Part shown: one piece after another, positions 1 through 7,385 of the stretch
How positions within the stretch are numbered: position 1 is the stretch's first letter
Layout of the letters: every line of letters begins with the position of its first letter
DNA from: an uncultured Serinicoccus sp.
GTDB taxonomy: Bacteria > Actinomycetota > Actinomycetes > Actinomycetales > Dermatophilaceae
Direction of reading: 5' to 3'
Length of the DNA stretch: 64,000 bases
Assembly (NCBI RefSeq): GCF_947487915.1
Contig: NZ_CANKYH010000009.1
Location: forward strand, 124,001-188,000
Program-made: the position numbers and the translations under genes
Notes under the pieces: model-generated
What the model was told of the DNA's origin: nothing
What the model saw: only the letters and a program-made list of their open reading frames with translations
The model's database searches: none

Positions 1-176
1 GTCAGCACCACGGGGGCCTGCTTGCTGGGGGCCACGTTGTAGTCGGCCTCACCCGGCGGTGGCGTCTGGGGGTTCTTCAACAGGCTGAGCGACCGCTCCC
101 CGGTGGCGTCGAGCTCGACGTCGTAGGCCTCGACGAGCTCGTCCGGGTGGGCGCTCGCGGCATACCGTCCGCACAT
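1..176 (-). CDS. SRAP domain protein (HMCES/YedK family), partial
   Basis: The first 58 residues of an SRAP protein, cut by the left window edge. Proteins of this family crosslink covalently to abasic sites in single-stranded DNA through Cys2, which becomes the N-terminus once Met is removed. Seen here: an ATG start opening with MCGRYA, so the catalytic Cys2 is present, and a YNVAPS segment whose Asn47 matches the conserved active-site asparagine. A GGGAGC ribosome site precedes the start. It lies 16 bases downstream of alaA on the same strand and may be co-transcribed. The catalytic Glu and His lie outside the window, so activity cannot be judged. Confidence 0.88.
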   Translation of the reverse strand, partial: MCGRYAASAHPDELVEAYDVELDATGERSLSLLKNPQTPPPGEADYNVAPSKQAPVVL

Positions 177-192
177 CAGCAGCTCCCTGCTC

Positions 193-1437
193 TCACTGGC
201 GGTAGGCGGACAGGAAGTTGCCCATCCGCTCCAGTGCCGCCCTCAGGTCCGCGCCCCAGGGGAGGGTCACGACGCGCAGGTGGTCGGGGGTGGGCCAGTT
301 GAAGCCGGTGCCGTGCACGACGAGGATCTTCTCCCGCTCCAGGAGGTCGAGGCACAGCTGGACGTCGTCGTGGATCTCGTGCACCTCCGGGTCGAGGCGG
401 GGGAAGACGTAGAGGGCGCCCCTCGGCTCGACGCAGCTCACCCCCTCCATGGCGTTCAGCATGCCGGTCGCGAGGTCGCGCTGCTCGGCGAGGCGCCCCC
501 CCGGCGCGATCAGCTCCTCGATGCTCTGGTGACCGGACACGGCCACCTGGATCGCGTGCTGGGCGGGCACGTTGGGGCACAACCGGGTGGACGCGAGCAG
601 CTCGATGCCCTCGAGGAAACCCCGCGCGTGCGCGGTGGGTCCGGTGATGGCGACCCACCCGGCGCGGTAGCCGGCGACCCGGTAGGTCTTGGACAGGCCG
701 TTGAAGGTGAGGCACAGGAGATCGGGCGCCAGCGAGGCGATCGACACGTGCCGGGCGTCGTCGTAGACGATGCGGTCGTAGATCTCGTCGGCGAGCAGCA
801 GCAGGGAGTGCTCGCGGGCCAGCTCAACGACCTGCTCGAGCACCTCGCGGGAGTAGACCGCCCCGGTGGGGTTGTTCGGGTTGATGACGACCAGGGCCTT
901 GGTGCGGGGCGTGATCTTGGCCCGGATGTCCTCCACCTGCGGGTTCCAGCCGTCCGCCTCGTCGCACAGGTAGTGGCGCGGTGTGCCGCCGGCCAGGCTG
1001 GTCGCCGCGGTCCACAGGGGGTAGTCCGGCGCCGGGACCAGCACCTCGTCCCCGGGGTCGAGCAGGGCGTTGAGCGTCATCATGATGAGCTCGGAGACGC
1101 CGTTGCCGAGGTAGACGTGGTCGACGTCGAGCGGGGGGAAGTCGGGCTCGTCCTGGTAGCGCGAGACGACGGCGCGCCGGGCGGGCAGGATGCCCTTGGA
1201 CTCCGAGTACCCCTGCGCCCCGGGCAGGGCCGCGATCATGTCCTGCAGGATGATGTCAGGCGCCTCGAAGCCGAACGGCGCGGGGTTGCCGATGTTGAGC
1301 TTGAGGATGCGGTGCCCCTCGGCCTCCAGGGCCGCGGCCCGGGCCGCCACCGGTCCGCGGATCTCGTAGAGGACGTTCTGCAGCTTCGCCGGCTGGGTCA
1401 GCGGGCGGAGTCGGTCGGGACGGGCGCTCGGGTTCAC
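193..1437 (-). CDS. alaA: Alanine/aspartate-type aminotransferase (AlaA-like, PLP class I)
   Basis: A 414-residue PLP-dependent class I/II aminotransferase that most likely exchanges the amino group between alanine and glutamate. It carries ILKLNIGNPAPFGFEAP near the N-terminus, the INPNNPTGAVYS cofactor segment and NGLSKTYRVAGYRAGW with the Schiff-base lysine. From what I remember of the family it resembles the mycobacterial enzyme annotated aspC (Rv0337c) over its whole length, so aspartate as a donor is possible. The GTG at 1437 is chosen because upstream sequence in frame looks unrelated; it has no clear ribosome site, but a weak GACGAT box lies 6 nt before it, the spacing of leaderless genes in this window. 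Confidence 0.9.
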   Translation of the reverse strand: MNPSARPDRLRPLTQPAKLQNVLYEIRGPVAARAAALEAEGHRILKLNIGNPAPFGFEAPDIILQDMIAALPGAQGYSESKGILPARRAVVSRYQDEPDFPPLDVDHVYLGNGVSELIMMTLNALLDPGDEVLVPAPDYPLWTAATSLAGGTPRHYLCDEADGWNPQVEDIRAKITPRTKALVVINPNNPTGAVYSREVLEQVVELAREHSLLLLADEIYDRIVYDDARHVSIASLAPDLLCLTFNGLSKTYRVAGYRAGWVAITGPTAHARGFLEGIELLASTRLCPNVPAQHAIQVAVSGHQSIEELIAPGGRLAEQRDLATGMLNAMEGVSCVEPRGALYVFPRLDPEVHEIHDDVQLCLDLLEREKILVVHGTGFNWPTPDHLRVVTLPWGADLRAALERMGNFLSAYRQ

Positions 1438-1477
1438 CCCCTCATCGTCCCATCCTCCCCACCCGGGACCGGCGGCC

Positions 1478-1505
1478 GGGAATGCGCGCGCCCGATCCCC
1501 ACGTT
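1478..1505 (+). promoter_or_regulatory. SigR/SigH-type promoter
   Basis: GGGAAT at 1478-1483 and CGTT at 1502-1505 are separated by 18 bases, close to the GGAAT-N18-GTT promoter recognised by SigR/SigH. It lies about 120 bases upstream of the sigma gene start at 1625, the arrangement expected for positive autoregulation under thiol-oxidative stress. Confidence 0.7.
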
Positions 1506-1624
1506 GACCCCCCAGTTGCGACGACACTGCGGAGGAGACGAGAGTGCTGAGGACCACCACCGCTCCCGGTGAGGCGGCTGGCGACTTCGCCCTGGCGAGC
1601 CCGCACGGGCTAGGCTGGACGGCG

Positions 1625-2278
1625 ATGAGTACTGACCAGCCGGCCGTCGAGGAGATCGACGCCCAGGCAGCGGCAGACGCGACCGTCGACGTCGCGACCG
1701 AGAGCCCGCAGGAGCGTTCAGCGCGCTTCGAGCGCGAGGCCATGCCGTTGCTGGACCAGATGTACAGCGCGGCCCTGCGGACCACCAGGAACCCGACCGA
1801 CGCCGAGGACCTGGTGCAGGAGACCTACGCCAAGGCGTTCGCGGCCTTCCACCAGTACCGGCCCGGGACGAACCTGCGCGCCTGGATGTACCGCATCCTC
1901 ACCAACTCCTACATCAACAGCTACCGCAAGAAGCAGCGCCAGCCGTTGCAGTCGGACGCGGCCGAGGTCGAGGACTACCAGCTGGCGCGGGCGGCCTCCC
2001 ACACGTCCTCGGGGCTGCGCTCGGCGGAGGCGGAGGCGCTGGACCACCTGCCGGACAGCGACGTCACGAGGGCCCTCGCCAGCATCGGCGAGGACTTCCG
2101 GATGGCGGTGTACCTGGCCGACGTCGAGGGCTTCTCCTACAAGGAGATCGCCGACATCATGGACACCCCCATCGGCACCGTCATGTCCCGGTTGCACCGG
2201 GGTCGCAAGCAGCTGCGCGAGCTGCTGGCCGACTACGCCGCGGAGCGCGGCATCACGCGAGCAGGGGAGGGGTCGTGA
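1625..2278 (+). CDS. sigR: ECF sigma factor SigR/SigH
   Basis: A 217-residue group 4 RNA polymerase sigma factor. Region 2 is visible as [14 protein letters not shown] with the following [17 protein letters not shown] segment, and region 4 as [28 protein letters not shown], a helix-turn-helix. Both match SigR/SigH of actinobacteria, which direct the thioredoxin and mycothiol oxidative-stress regulon. The ATG at 1625 is preferred; an in-frame ATG at 1544 would add 27 poorly conserved residues. It overlaps the downstream anti-sigma gene by one base (TGATG), so the pair is translationally coupled, and a SigR-type promoter lies upstream. Confidence 0.93.
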   Translation: MSTDQPAVEEIDAQAAADATVDVATESPQERSARFEREAMPLLDQMYSAALRTTRNPTDAEDLVQETYAKAFAAFHQYRPGTNLRAWMYRILTNSYINSYRKKQRQPLQSDAAEVEDYQLARAASHTSSGLRSAEAEALDHLPDSDVTRALASIGEDFRMAVYLADVEGFSYKEIADIMDTPIGTVMSRLHRGRKQLRELLADYAAERGITRAGEGS

Positions 2279-2565
2279 TGGCCGAGCGCCCCCAGGGTGG
2301 CGAGGACGCGGTCGACTGCGCCGGCGTGCTCCTGCGGCTCTTCGAGTTCGTGGACAACGAGACCGGACCGGTGGACCGCGCACGGATCCAGGCGCACCTG
2401 GACGACTGCGGATCCTGCCTGGCGGAGTACGACCGTGACCTGCTGCTCAAGGCACTGGTCCGGCGGGCGTGCGCACGTCAGAGCGCACCCCCGGAGCTGC
2501 GCAGCCAGATCCTCACCCGGATCACCAGCACCCAGGTCACCGTCGTCCGTCGCACCGAGACGTAG
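2278..2565 (+). CDS. rsrA: Zinc-binding anti-sigma factor RsrA
   Basis: A 95-residue redox-sensing anti-sigma factor of the ZAS family that holds SigR inactive and releases it when its zinc-site cysteines form a disulfide. The sequence shows HLDDCGSC, the HxxxCxxC zinc motif, an upstream Cys in VDCAGVLL, and a further Cys in RRACARQSAPPELR that matches a conserved cysteine of RsrA/RshA. Position immediately after the sigma gene with a one-base overlap supports the pairing. A GTG at 2275 in the same frame is an alternative start that adds one residue. Confidence 0.92.
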   Translation: MAERPQGGEDAVDCAGVLLRLFEFVDNETGPVDRARIQAHLDDCGSCLAEYDRDLLLKALVRRACARQSAPPELRSQILTRITSTQVTVVRRTET

Positions 2566-2597
2566 CCCCGAGGTCCCGAGCTGGGACGCGACGCGAC

Positions 2598-2625
2598 GAG
2601 GGCCGCCCCGGTCGGGGCGGCCCTC
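2598..2625. terminator. Bidirectional hairpin terminator between rsrA and bL37
   Basis: A perfect 12-bp stem (GAGGGCCGCCCC and its complement) with loop GGTC sits between the convergent ends of rsrA and the bL37 gene. No T tract follows on either strand, as is usual at this GC content. Confidence 0.7.
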
Positions 2626-2639
2626 GGTCATGCTGGCGC

Positions 2640-2714
2640 TCAGGCGTTCGGCTTGCGGCCGTGGTTGGCCGCCTTCTTCTTGCGGTCGCGGCGCTTGCGG
2701 GCTCGCTTGCTCAT
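2640..2714 (-). CDS. Ribosomal protein bL37 (24 residues)
   Basis: A tiny, very basic protein of 24 residues starting MSKRARKRRDRKKKAANHG and ending RKPNA. This matches the actinobacterium-specific ribosomal protein bL37 first seen in mycobacterial 50S structures, which is of the same length and ends in a similar NHGKRPN-type tail. The ATG at 2714 has a strong GGGAGGA ribosome site at good spacing. The gene is monocistronic, convergent with rsrA across a hairpin terminator. It is below the size most gene finders report. Confidence 0.85.
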   Translation of the reverse strand: MSKRARKRRDRKKKAANHGRKPNA

Positions 2715-2942
2715 GTGGGTCCTCCCAACGATCGGTGACGGTCCCAGTGTCCCACAGGCGTTCCGTGACCAGGTCCTTGTGACTGTCGTCACGGGTATGG
2801 TAAAGGTTTGTTCAATTTTGTCCGTCGCGGTCGTCTTCGGGAGGACTGCTCTGTGACGCGTGTGGCATATTAGAAGGACGCCGGAGGTCTCACCGGCTGT
2901 CGCTCCTACCCGTCGGGGGCGTCTCTACGGAAGGACACCATC

Positions 2943-3029
2943 ATGTTGCAGCTCATCACCGACTTCGTCACCTCGGGCGCCTTCAGCGCCCTGTTCAGCT
3001 TCATCGACGTCGTGCAGTGGAACGGCTGA
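2943..3029 (+). CDS. Small hydrophobic peptide, 28 residues, unknown function
   Basis: An ATG with a good GGAAGGA ribosome site opens a 28-codon ORF beginning MLQLITDFVTSG and ending VVQWNG. It is hydrophobic, with three Phe in its middle third, two Asp, no Lys or Arg, and could form one amphipathic or membrane helix. It follows an AT-richer stretch (about 2770-2880) likely to hold its promoter and ends 17 bases before a very strong hairpin, so it looks like a self-contained transcript. I do not recognise a family. It resembles in size type I toxins, modulin-like peptides and small regulatory membrane proteins, but nothing here decides between them. Confidence 0.5.
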   Translation: MLQLITDFVTSGAFSALFSFIDVVQWNG

Positions 3030-3045
3030 GCCGACCCACTCACTC

Positions 3046-3084
3046 AACGAGGGGCGCGGATCGCAACGATCCGCGCCCCTCGTT
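3046..3084. terminator. Strong 18-bp hairpin after the small peptide gene
   Basis: An 18-bp perfect stem (core ACGAGGGGCGCGGATCG and its complement) closes a three-base CAA loop. It follows the 28-residue ORF and ends one base before the putative ATG at 3086 of the next gene, so it is either a terminator or a structure limiting translation of the HD-domain gene. Confidence 0.75.
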
Positions 3085-3085
3085 C

Positions 3086-4474
3086 ATGCCCGTGACGCTG
3101 CTGGCGGGCTCCCTCATCGCCCTCGCAGCAGCGCTGGCCGGCCTCGGGGGGTTGCTCCGGGCGCCAGACCTGGGTGCCGGTGTGGGCGTGACCCTCCTCC
3201 TCATGGGCCTGGTCACCCTGGGGGTCCAGATCCACGAACGGGGGATGAGCCACTGGAGCGTGTCCGTCTCCACGGTCGTCCTGGCCGCCGCCATCCCCAT
3301 CGCTGGTCCGGTGGGGACGACCGTGGCCGCGGGCCTGCCGTACCTCACGGACTTCCGCAGCCGCAACTGGCGCACCCGCTTCTTCAACTGCGGTATGACG
3401 GCGACCATGGGCGCCGCCGGATCCCTCGTCTACCTGGCGACCGGGGGGGTGCTCGTCGACGAGATCCCGGCCGGCCCGGGGGCGTTGCTGCTGCGGGTGG
3501 GGGCCCCGCTGCTGGTCGCCTACGTGGCGATGATCGCGGTCAACGTCCTGTGCATCGGCCTGGTGTCGGCGGTGAGCAGGGGGACCCGGGTGCTGCCCGT
3601 GGCGGAGTCCGTCCTGCGCAGCCTGGGCTGGGGGTACCTCTCGCACGCCGCCATCGGCTTCCTCTTCGTGGTGCTCTGGGGGCCGGTCGGCCTGGGGCCG
3701 GGGTCGGCGCTCTTCGTGCTCGGCCCGCTGCTCATCGCGCACTGGGCCATCGGCCGGGACGCTTTGGCCCGTCGCGAGCACCAGGAGACCGTCACCACCT
3801 TCGTCGCCGCGCTGGAGGAGGCGGACCCGTCGTCCGTCGGCCACAGCGCCCGCGTGGCGGACCTGGCGGAGGCCCTCGCCGAGCAGCTCGGCGTCGGGGC
3901 CCCGGAGGCCGAGGACCTGCGCTACGCCGCGCTGCTGCACGACATCGGCATCATGGTGGTCCGCGCCGACCTGCCGACCGACCCTCAGGACGAGATCGCC
4001 TATCTCAGCGCGCTCAGCGCCCACCCCCTGGCGGGGGTCAACGTCCTCGAGGGACTCGACTTCCTGGAGGACTCGTTGCCCGCCATCGCCCACCACCACG
4101 AGCGCTGGGACGGCCGCGGCTACCCCGCCGGCCTGCGCGCCGAGGAGATCCCGCTGGCCGCGCGCATCATCGCCGTGGCCGACTCCTTCGACGCCCTGAC
4201 GGGCGCGCCGGAGGGTGAGGTGGTCAGCGCCCCCGAGGCGCTCCAGGAGCTGCGTCTGCGGGCCGGGAGCCACCTCGACCCGCAGGTCGTCGAGGCGCTC
4301 GCCGGGGTGCTGGCCCGGCCGGGCAGCCCGTGGCTCGGGGGGCGGCGGTCGGCAGTCGGCGGCACCGGACGGCTCCTGCCGGACCACGACCACCCCAGCA
4401 TCAGCGACGCCTTCGCCGACTGGCAGCCCGAGTCGGCCGACCTCCTCTTCCCGGGCGCGGGTGAGGCGCGGTGA
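3086..4474 (+). CDS. Membrane HD-GYP-type phosphohydrolase
   Basis: A 462-residue protein with a hydrophobic N-terminal half of several membrane spans and a cytoplasmic HD domain. The catalytic HD pair lies in LLHDIG near residue 287, and HHHERWDGRGYPAG near residue 335 is the HD-GYP signature associated with cyclic-di-GMP phosphodiesterases; the GYP is intact. A substrate cannot be assigned from sequence. The start is uncertain: the ATG at 3086 follows a strong hairpin directly and has no ribosome site, and a GTG lies at 3092. It overlaps the next HD gene by 4 bases (GTGA), indicating coupled translation. Confidence 0.8.
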   Translation: MPVTLLAGSLIALAAALAGLGGLLRAPDLGAGVGVTLLLMGLVTLGVQIHERGMSHWSVSVSTVVLAAAIPIAGPVGTTVAAGLPYLTDFRSRNWRTRFFNCGMTATMGAAGSLVYLATGGVLVDEIPAGPGALLLRVGAPLLVAYVAMIAVNVLCIGLVSAVSRGTRVLPVAESVLRSLGWGYLSHAAIGFLFVVLWGPVGLGPGSALFVLGPLLIAHWAIGRDALARREHQETVTTFVAALEEADPSSVGHSARVADLAEALAEQLGVGAPEAEDLRYAALLHDIGIMVVRADLPTDPQDEIAYLSALSAHPLAGVNVLEGLDFLEDSLPAIAHHHERWDGRGYPAGLRAEEIPLAARIIAVADSFDALTGAPEGEVVSAPEALQELRLRAGSHLDPQVVEALAGVLARPGSPWLGGRRSAVGGTGRLLPDHDHPSISDAFADWQPESADLLFPGAGEAR

Positions 4475-5697
4475 TCCTCACCTGGGGGACCGCCCTCGTG
4501 GGCGTGACGGTCATGGTCCTCAGCGAGGTGTGGCGCCAGACCTCCTCCGGGCCGGCGCGCGACGCCCCCCTCTCGCAGGCGACGGCCATGGCCCTGGCCA
4601 TGGCGACGGCCTGGCCCGTCGCCTCCGGCGAGCCCGGGCACCTGCTCGGGATGCTCGGCCCCCTGCTGCTGGCGACGGGTGCCATGCTCCTCGTCGCCGG
4701 GTGGCGTCGACGTCTGCGCTCCACGCAGCGCGAGCTCATGCGGCTGGCGACCTCCGTGGTCGTGGCAGGGGTGCTCGTGCGCATCCCCGGGCCCGGCGGG
4801 GACACCCTGCTCGAGAGCGTCTGGCACGCCCAGGACGCCCCCGTGCTCATCGCGATCCTGCTGCTGCTGGTCGCCGTCCTCGCCGCCGCCGCCCCGCTCA
4901 TCTGGCGCGGGGTCCGCGCGTCGGTACGCAGCCGGAGCATGGCCTGGGCCACCCTGAGCGGGGAGTTCGAGCGGCAGGGCCCCGTCTCGCTCGCCGGGGC
5001 CTCCACGGCGGTCGTCATGGCCCTGGCGCTGACCGAGCTGGGCCCGCTGAGCCTGGTGCTGTTCCTGGTGCCCCTCCTGGTACTCCAGCCCGCGGTCAAC
5101 CGCCAGCGACGGATCCGCCGGGCCCAGCGGCAGACCATCTTCGCGCTCGCGCGCCTGCCGGAGGAGGCCGGGCTGGCGATGACGGGCCACGCCGCCCGGG
5201 TGGCCGAGCTGGCCGTGCCCATCGCCCGCGACATGGGGGTGGAGGCTGCCGACCTGCGTGACGTGGAGGCGGCTGCGCTGCTGCACGACATCGGCCAGGT
5301 AGGTCTGAGCCGGCCGGTCCCCGGCGGCGCCACGGTGGAGCTCTCGGCCCGCGACCAGCGCCAGATCGCCTCGACCGGCTCCTCGATCCTCGGGCGCACC
5401 GCCGAGCTGTCCCGGTTGGCGTCCGTGGTCGCGGACGTCGGGCTCGCCCACCACCGCGCCGTCGAGCGCGGCGACGTGGCGCTCGCCTCCCGCATCGTCC
5501 GGGTGGCCTCGGCCTACGACGACCTCACCGGCCGGGGCACGAGGCTGGCCGGCAGCAGCGCCCCCGTCGAGGCCCTCGAGCGGCTCCTGCGCAGCACCCC
5601 GCACGAGTACGACCCCGAGGTCGTCCGTGTCCTCGTCCACCAGCTGGAGCGCCGGGGATCGTTGTCCACCGGGCAGGCGGGGTCGCTGAGCCGCTGA
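4471..5697 (+). CDS. Second membrane HD-domain protein, degenerate GYP
   Basis: A 408-residue paralogue of the preceding gene, coupled to it by a GTGA overlap. The N-terminal half has several hydrophobic segments; the C-terminal half is an HD domain with LLHDIGQVG near residue 271. The following histidine motif is AHHRAVERGD, so the GRGYP signature of active HD-GYP enzymes is missing. It may hydrolyse another substrate or act as a regulatory partner of the first protein. A hairpin terminator follows directly, so the two genes form a closed unit. Confidence 0.78.
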   Translation: MILTWGTALVGVTVMVLSEVWRQTSSGPARDAPLSQATAMALAMATAWPVASGEPGHLLGMLGPLLLATGAMLLVAGWRRRLRSTQRELMRLATSVVVAGVLVRIPGPGGDTLLESVWHAQDAPVLIAILLLLVAVLAAAAPLIWRGVRASVRSRSMAWATLSGEFERQGPVSLAGASTAVVMALALTELGPLSLVLFLVPLLVLQPAVNRQRRIRRAQRQTIFALARLPEEAGLAMTGHAARVAELAVPIARDMGVEAADLRDVEAAALLHDIGQVGLSRPVPGGATVELSARDQRQIASTGSSILGRTAELSRLASVVADVGLAHHRAVERGDVALASRIVRVASAYDDLTGRGTRLAGSSAPVEALERLLRSTPHEYDPEVVRVLVHQLERRGSLSTGQAGSLSR

Positions 5698-5709
5698 CCG
5701 CACACGTAC

Positions 5710-5750
5710 GACGAGGACCGACCCGCCGGAGCGGCAGGTCGGTCCTCGTC
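5710..5750. terminator. Hairpin terminator between HD gene and sodN
   Basis: A 14-bp stem (GACGAGGACCGACC and its complement) with a GC-rich inner loop lies between the convergent ends of the second HD gene and sodN, so it can serve both. Confidence 0.75.
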
Positions 5751-5761
5751 GGTGCGGGAGG

Positions 5762-6163
5762 TCAGCCCTTCTTGGTCTCGGCGTAGATCTCCGCGATGCG
5801 CTCGATCTTGCCGAGCAGCTCGTCCGCGGTGGCCACGTCGAAGCTGCCCTTGGTGCCCGAGGCGCCGGCGAGCTTGGTGGCCTCGTTGACGAGGACGTGG
5901 AGCTCGGGGAACTGCTCGAAGTGCGGCGGCTTGAAGTAGTCGGTCCACAGCACCCAGAGGTGGTGCTTGACGAGCTCGGAGCGCTGCTCCTTGATGATCA
6001 TGGCGCGCATGCGGAAGTCCGCGTCGTCGTTGTCCGCGACCTTCTCGCAGATCTTCTTGACGGACTCGGCCTCGATCCGCGCCTGGGCGGGGTCGTAGAC
6101 GCCGCACGGCAGGTCGCAGTGGGCGCTGACCTCGATGGTGGGGGCGAAGAACCTGGTGAACAT
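5762..6163 (-). CDS. sodN: Nickel superoxide dismutase precursor SodN
   Basis: A 133-residue precursor of the nickel SOD that disproportionates superoxide in the cytoplasm. The nickel hook HCDLPCGVYDPAQ begins at residue 15, after a 14-residue leader (MFTRFFAPTIEVSA) that must be cleaved so that His1 can bind nickel. The rest matches the Streptomyces enzyme closely (ARIEAES, KEQRSELVKHH, WTDYFKPPHFE). The start at 6163 has an AAAGGA ribosome site. The maturation peptidase gene sodX, normally adjacent, is not in this window; its neighbours are an HD gene and tsaB. Confidence 0.96.
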   Translation of the reverse strand: MFTRFFAPTIEVSAHCDLPCGVYDPAQARIEAESVKKICEKVADNDDADFRMRAMIIKEQRSELVKHHLWVLWTDYFKPPHFEQFPELHVLVNEATKLAGASGTKGSFDVATADELLGKIERIAEIYAETKKG

Positions 6164-6213
6164 CGGCCATCCTTTTCAGTAGGTCGGGCGGGGGACTCCA
6201 ACACCCACCACGT

Positions 6214-6219
6214 TAGCCT
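6214..6219 (+). promoter_or_regulatory. -10 box TAGCCT of leaderless tsaB
   Basis: TAGCCT ends 6 bases before the GTG start of tsaB, so transcription would start at or next to the start codon; no ribosome site is present. Confidence 0.65.
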
Positions 6220-6225
6220 GAGCGG

Positions 6226-6918
6226 GTGCTGCTCGCGATCGACACCGCCACGGGGTCCGTGGGCGCCGCCCTGCACGACGGTGACGTGGTCCGCGCCGAG
6301 GTCTTCCGGCAGGACGTCCGCCGCCACGGGGAGCTGCTCGCCCCGGCGGTGAGCGACGCGCTCGACGAGGCGGGTCTGCGGATGAGCGAGGTCACCGCGG
6401 TCGTCTGCGGGGTAGGGCCCGGCCCGTTCACCGGTCTGCGGGTCGGCGTGGTCACCGCCCTCGTCCTGGCCCTGGGACGCGGGCTTCCCGCGCCCCAGGG
6501 TGTGTGCTCGCTCGACGCCCTCGCCCACGCGGCGCACCTCGGAGCAGCCGGCGCACCAGGCATACCCGGTCCTGAGCTGCTGGTGGCGACGGACGCCCGG
6601 CGGCGCGAGGTCTACTGGGCGCGCTACGAGATGACCCCGTCCGGGGCCCGCCGGGTGGGAGGGCCGGGAGTCGGTCCCGCCTCGTCGCTGCCCGAGGAGG
6701 TCCGCAGGCTCCCCGCCGTGGGGCGCGGCGGGCTGCTCTACCCGGAGTCCCTCACCGGGCAGCTCGAGAGCGCCCCCCTGGACGTCTCTCCCGGGATCCT
6801 GGCCGACCTCGCCGTCCGCCTGCGCGAGGGGACGCACCCGGACAGCGCCACCGGTCTGCTGCCGCCCGAGCCGCTCTACCTGCGCCGGCCGGACGCGGTG
6901 GAGACGAGGGCGCGATGA
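6226..6918 (+). CDS. tsaB: tRNA t6A biosynthesis protein TsaB
   Basis: A 230-residue ASKHA-fold protein that supports TsaD in making N6-threonylcarbamoyladenosine at A37 of ANN-decoding tRNAs. Seen: MLLAIDTATGSVGAAL at the N-terminus and VVCGVGPGPFTGLRVGV, the family signature. It begins a coupled operon tsaB-rimI-tsaD (ATGA overlap with rimI). The GTG start has a -10 box 6 nt upstream and no ribosome site, suggesting a leaderless mRNA. tsaE, often found just upstream in actinobacteria, is absent here. One codon of Gly-Ile-Pro uses rare ATA within a GGCATACC octamer. Confidence 0.94.
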   Translation: MLLAIDTATGSVGAALHDGDVVRAEVFRQDVRRHGELLAPAVSDALDEAGLRMSEVTAVVCGVGPGPFTGLRVGVVTALVLALGRGLPAPQGVCSLDALAHAAHLGAAGAPGIPGPELLVATDARRREVYWARYEMTPSGARRVGGPGVGPASSLPEEVRRLPAVGRGGLLYPESLTGQLESAPLDVSPGILADLAVRLREGTHPDSATGLLPPEPLYLRRPDAVETRAR

Positions 6919-7385
6919 GCGAGGATGTCGCGCCGGAGCTGATGCGCCCCGCCACGTGGCGCGACATCCCCGCGATGCTGGCGGTGGAGCGCGCGGCCTT
7001 CCCGGACGAGCCCTGGGACGAGGCGGGCCTGTGGGCCGAGCTGGCGTCCCGGCCGCGGCGCGCCTACGTCGTCGCCGCCCGTGAGGGTCACGACGGTCTC
7101 GACGGGTATGCCGGTCTGGACGTGGCCGGCGACGTCGCCGACGTCATGACCCTCGCCGTCCACCCCCGGTCCCGCGGGCGTGGCCTGGGGGCCCTGCTCC
7201 TGGGGCGCCTGCACGAGCTGGCCCGGGACGCCGGGGCCACGAGCGTCCTGCTCGAGGTCCGTAGCGGCAACGAGGTCGCGCGCCGTCTCTACGCCGCCCG
7301 CGGCTACGAGCTGGTGCGGACCCGGGAACGGTACTACCGGTCCGGCGAGGACGCCCTCGTCCTGAGGAAGGAGCTCGACGCATGA
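6915..7385 (+). CDS. rimI: RimI-type GNAT N-acetyltransferase
   Basis: A 156-residue GNAT acetyltransferase. The acetyl-CoA binding motif is visible as [26 protein letters not shown], followed by [29 protein letters not shown], both typical of RimI, which acetylates protein N-termini (ribosomal protein S18 in E. coli). It sits between tsaB and tsaD with 4-base ATGA overlaps on both sides, the standard actinobacterial order, so its expression is tied to t6A synthesis. The exact substrate in this lineage is not known from sequence. Confidence 0.92.
   Translation: MSEDVAPELMRPATWRDIPAMLAVERAAFPDEPWDEAGLWAELASRPRRAYVVAAREGHDGLDGYAGLDVAGDVADVMTLAVHPRSRGRGLGALLLGRLHELARDAGATSVLLEVRSGNEVARRLYAARGYELVRTRERYYRSGEDALVLRKELDA

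Noticed and set aside
3017-3085. Longer start at 3017 for the first HD-domain gene
   Set aside because: The extra residues would be encoded across the hairpin and the end of the small peptide gene and are polar, unlike the membrane segment that should open the protein.
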